Shown: positions 6,679 to 7,602 of the stretch, in pieces
Numbering within the stretch: position 1 is the first letter of the stretch
Layout of the letters: every line of letters starts with the position of its first letter
NCBI GenBank assembly: GCA_002317155.1
Contig: DCIR01000006.1
Coordinates: forward strand, 1-7,602
Direction of reading: 5' to 3'
Source: Lachnospiraceae bacterium UBA1721
GTDB taxonomy: Bacteria; Bacillota; Clostridia; Lachnospirales; Lachnospiraceae
DNA: 7,602 bases
Made by a program: the position numbers and the translations under genes
Notes under the pieces: generated by a model
Seen by the model: the letters and a program-made list of their open reading frames with translations, nothing else
Told to the model about the DNA's origin: nothing
Databases searched by the model: none

Positions 6679-6705
6679 TTCAACACTATTGAACATTACT
6701 GTTCA
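6679..6705. promoter_or_regulatory. Nested inverted repeats upstream of the CoiA-like gene
   Basis: Two overlapping palindromes: TTCAA-CACTA-TTGAA (6679-6693) and TGAACA-TTAC-TGTTCA (6690-6705). They end 9 bp before the start codon of the CoiA-like gene. This is where an operator for the cassette would be expected. I found no convincing -35/-10 pair near them, so the promoter stays unplaced. Confidence 0.4.
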
Positions 6706-6736
6706 CCTATTAACTAATATCATAAATCAAACTATT

Positions 6737-6844
6737 CTATACAGCATTATATTTCAAATCTTTTTTGTATTTATAATAAGTATTTCGACTAAGCCCAATT
6801 AGTTTCATACACTCAGAATCTGATAAGCTAGTCAAGCGATAGCC
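6737..6844 (-). pseudogene. Remnant of a serine recombinase (resolvase) C-terminal helix-turn-helix
   Basis: The minus strand reads 35 codons open to TAG at 6737. They include LTSLSDSECMKLIGLSRNTY followed by YKYKKDL. This is the pattern of the short DNA-binding tail of resolvase-type serine recombinases in Clostridia, where an xMKLxGxSRNTYYKYKKxL motif closes the protein. No catalytic domain is present: the frame is blocked by TAG at 6847-6845, and no resolvase-like sequence is visible upstream. The fragment ends inside one copy of a 9 bp direct repeat. It is best read as a decayed or cut mobile-element gene. The family call is by eye from 35 residues, so it could also be the tail of a related HTH protein. 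Confidence 0.55.
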
Positions 6845-6862
6845 CTACTTATTAGCGATAGC
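6835..6862. repeat. Pair of 9 bp direct repeats at the recombinase fragment edge
   Basis: AGCGATAGC occurs at 6835-6843 and again at 6854-6862, with a period of 19 bp. The first copy overlaps the point where the recombinase fragment loses its reading frame. This may be a local duplication left by an insertion, excision or slippage event. Confidence 0.5.
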
Positions 6863-6868
6863 AGCCTG

Positions 6869-6880
6869 TGGAGCGCTCCA
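6869..6880. repeat. 12 bp perfect palindrome TGGAGCGCTCCA
   Basis: Uninterrupted palindrome, GC-rich in an AT-rich surrounding, 7 bp beyond the second direct repeat. With no loop it is a poor terminator and has no T-run. It could be a protein binding site or part of a mobile-element end. Confidence 0.45.
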
Positions 6881-6955
6881 AAGAGGGAGAAGCTATCTCT
6901 TGAATAACTATCACCGTTTCTCTGTGAAGTACATGAAGCATATGGTAAGTCTATC

Positions 6956-7381
6956 CTACTCCAATGCCTTACTCATGAACATTTCCATTGGCTGTTCATA
7001 ACCCGGAATATCAATTGTAAAACCACCGCAATCCTTATAACCGAGCTTACGATAAAAATGTTGTGCCTCCTCGTCTACCTGAGTTGACACCAAAACCATA
7101 CCATAGCCCTGCTTTTTCATATCATTTTCCCAATGTTCCATCATTGTGCGGCCGTAGCCATTTTTTTGACAAGACCAGTCCACAAACAGCATGGTGCAAA
7201 AAGGAGTATTGTCCCAAAACAGGTTGTAGCGAAGTAATCCTTTAGGGTCATCATCTACATACAATACATATCCTTGTCTATCTCGTACCTTTTTTTCAAA
7301 TTCTTTTTCTGGCAAATGTCCATCCAAGGAATACCAGAATTCTTTATCATTCTCTGTTACATATTTTATCTCAATCTTCAT
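6956..7381 (-). CDS. GNAT-family N-acetyltransferase
   Basis: Transfers an acetyl group from acetyl-CoA to an amine; the substrate is unknown. 141 residues from ATG 7381. The opening IEIKYVTENDKEFWYSLD is the usual first strand and helix. The strand MLFVDWSCQKNGYGRTMMEHW carries the acetyl-CoA pyrophosphate loop QKNGYG (72-77), matching the Q/R-x-x-G-x-G/A motif A. VLVSTQVDEEAQHFYRKLGY (97-115, landmarks VSTQVDEEA and FYRKLGYK) is the following strand and the FYxKLGY helix of motif B. An in-frame GTG at 7414 would add 11 residues, but it has no well-placed ribosome binding site and the extension is charged and unlike the family. The ATG also lacks a clean site, so the start is uncertain. It follows the cytidine-deaminase-like gene by 60 bp on the same strand, which suggests co-transcription. 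Confidence 0.92.
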   Translation of the reverse strand: MKIEIKYVTENDKEFWYSLDGHLPEKEFEKKVRDRQGYVLYVDDDPKGLLRYNLFWDNTPFCTMLFVDWSCQKNGYGRTMMEHWENDMKKQGYGMVLVSTQVDEEAQHFYRKLGYKDCGGFTIDIPGYEQPMEMFMSKALE

Positions 7382-7441
7382 TCTTTCCAGTTCCGTTTCT
7401 TCTGATTTCACCAAATTTATTTACAAACCTTTCAAACTTGC

Positions 7442-7602
7442 TTAATTGCAAGGATACTTCAACAATTCCATAATATTTACCTTGGTGTCCTCATCAACAA
7501 TAACATTCATGTTTTTGTCGTAACAATACATCATTTGACGACAATTACCACAAGGCGGCAATATTTTGTTCCCTTCTCCACCAAGTATGGCAACAATTGT
7601 AT
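7442..7602 (-). CDS. Cytidine deaminase family protein, C-terminal part (5' end missing)
   Basis: 52 residues are visible, entering from the right edge and ending at TAA 7444-7442. The zinc-binding motif ILPPCGNCRQMM gives the two zinc-ligand cysteines (Cys17 and Cys20 of the visible part) in the PCxxC arrangement of cytidine deaminases. It is preceded by the strand TIVAILGG and followed by a Tyr-rich helix, the strand NVIVDE and a short MELLKYP tail, as in small (about 130-residue) cytidine and blasticidin-S deaminases. The His/Cys-Ala-Glu motif that holds the third zinc ligand and proton shuttle would lie beyond the edge. Deaminates cytidine-type nucleosides if typical. Whether the substrate is cytidine or a nucleoside antibiotic cannot be told. 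Confidence 0.85.
   Translation of the reverse strand, partial: TIVAILGGEGNKILPPCGNCRQMMYCYDKNMNVIVDEDTKVNIMELLKYPCN

Larger units (their letters stand above)
6671..6955. other. Non-coding junction between the cassette and the acetyltransferase gene
   Basis: A 285 bp stretch with no complete gene. It contains the nested inverted repeats before the CoiA-like gene, the recombinase tail fragment (6737-6844), 9 bp direct repeats (6835-6843 and 6854-6862) and a 12 bp palindrome (6869-6880). From 6881 to 6955 I see no gene, no RNA and no clear terminator for the acetyltransferase gene. Confidence 0.6.

Noticed and set aside
6711..6760. TATAAT and TAGAAT hexamers upstream of the CoiA-like gene
   Set aside because: Neither has an acceptable -35 box at 16-18 bp, and AT-rich sequence yields such hexamers by chance.
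6864..6990. Plus-strand open stretch reading RSYLLNNYHRFSVKYMKHMV
   Set aside because: It looked protein-like, but it has no start signal, runs antisense into the acetyltransferase gene and matches no family I can name.
7437..7452. Hairpin CTTGC-TTAATT-GCAAG over the deaminase stop codon
   Set aside because: Only a 5 bp stem, followed on the minus strand by just three T residues; not a convincing terminator.

Overview
The window looks like chromosomal DNA from a low-GC Gram-positive anaerobe, most likely a gut Clostridium-type species such as a Lachnospiraceae member. This is an inference from the AT-rich sequence, strong AGGAGG-type ribosome binding sites, a TTG start, and the combination of a LacZ-type glycosidase, a GH29 fucosidase, AraC regulators and resolvase debris. 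No RNA genes and no CRISPR array were seen.

Region 1 (1-4391) is a glycan-use locus. A divergent 160 bp region separates an AraC-family regulator on the plus strand (start TTG at 3576) from a minus-strand pair. That pair is a GH29 alpha-L-fucosidase (3415-1994) followed after 55 bp by a LacZ-type GH2 beta-galactosidase (from 1938, running off the left edge). Neither enzyme has a signal peptide, so they probably act on imported oligosaccharides. The likely order is fucose removal first, then galactose removal, from Lewis-type or milk/mucin-type chains. The divergent region holds a near-consensus promoter for the regulator, a candidate promoter for the fucosidase, and a palindrome on or beside each of their -10 boxes.

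Region 2 (4405-6670) is a tightly spaced three-gene minus-strand cassette of unknown role. It encodes, in transcription order, a 420-residue CoiA-like zinc-motif protein with a long charged coiled coil and a C-terminal zinc ribbon, a 185-residue orphan protein, and a 123-residue lipoprotein. It ends 13 bp from the AraC stop, convergently. Nested inverted repeats lie just upstream of the first gene.

Region 3 (6671-6955) is a non-coding junction. It carries the last ~35 codons of a serine-recombinase-like helix-turn-helix tail, a pair of 9 bp direct repeats at the point where that fragment ends, and a 12 bp perfect palindrome. It reads as a scar of a mobile element beside the cassette.

Region 4 (6956-7602) holds a GNAT acetyltransferase and, upstream of it on the same strand, the C-terminal part of a cytidine-deaminase-family protein cut by the right edge.

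The best candidate for something undescribed is the three-gene cassette of region 2 beside the recombinase scar. Its function cannot be read from sequence alone.
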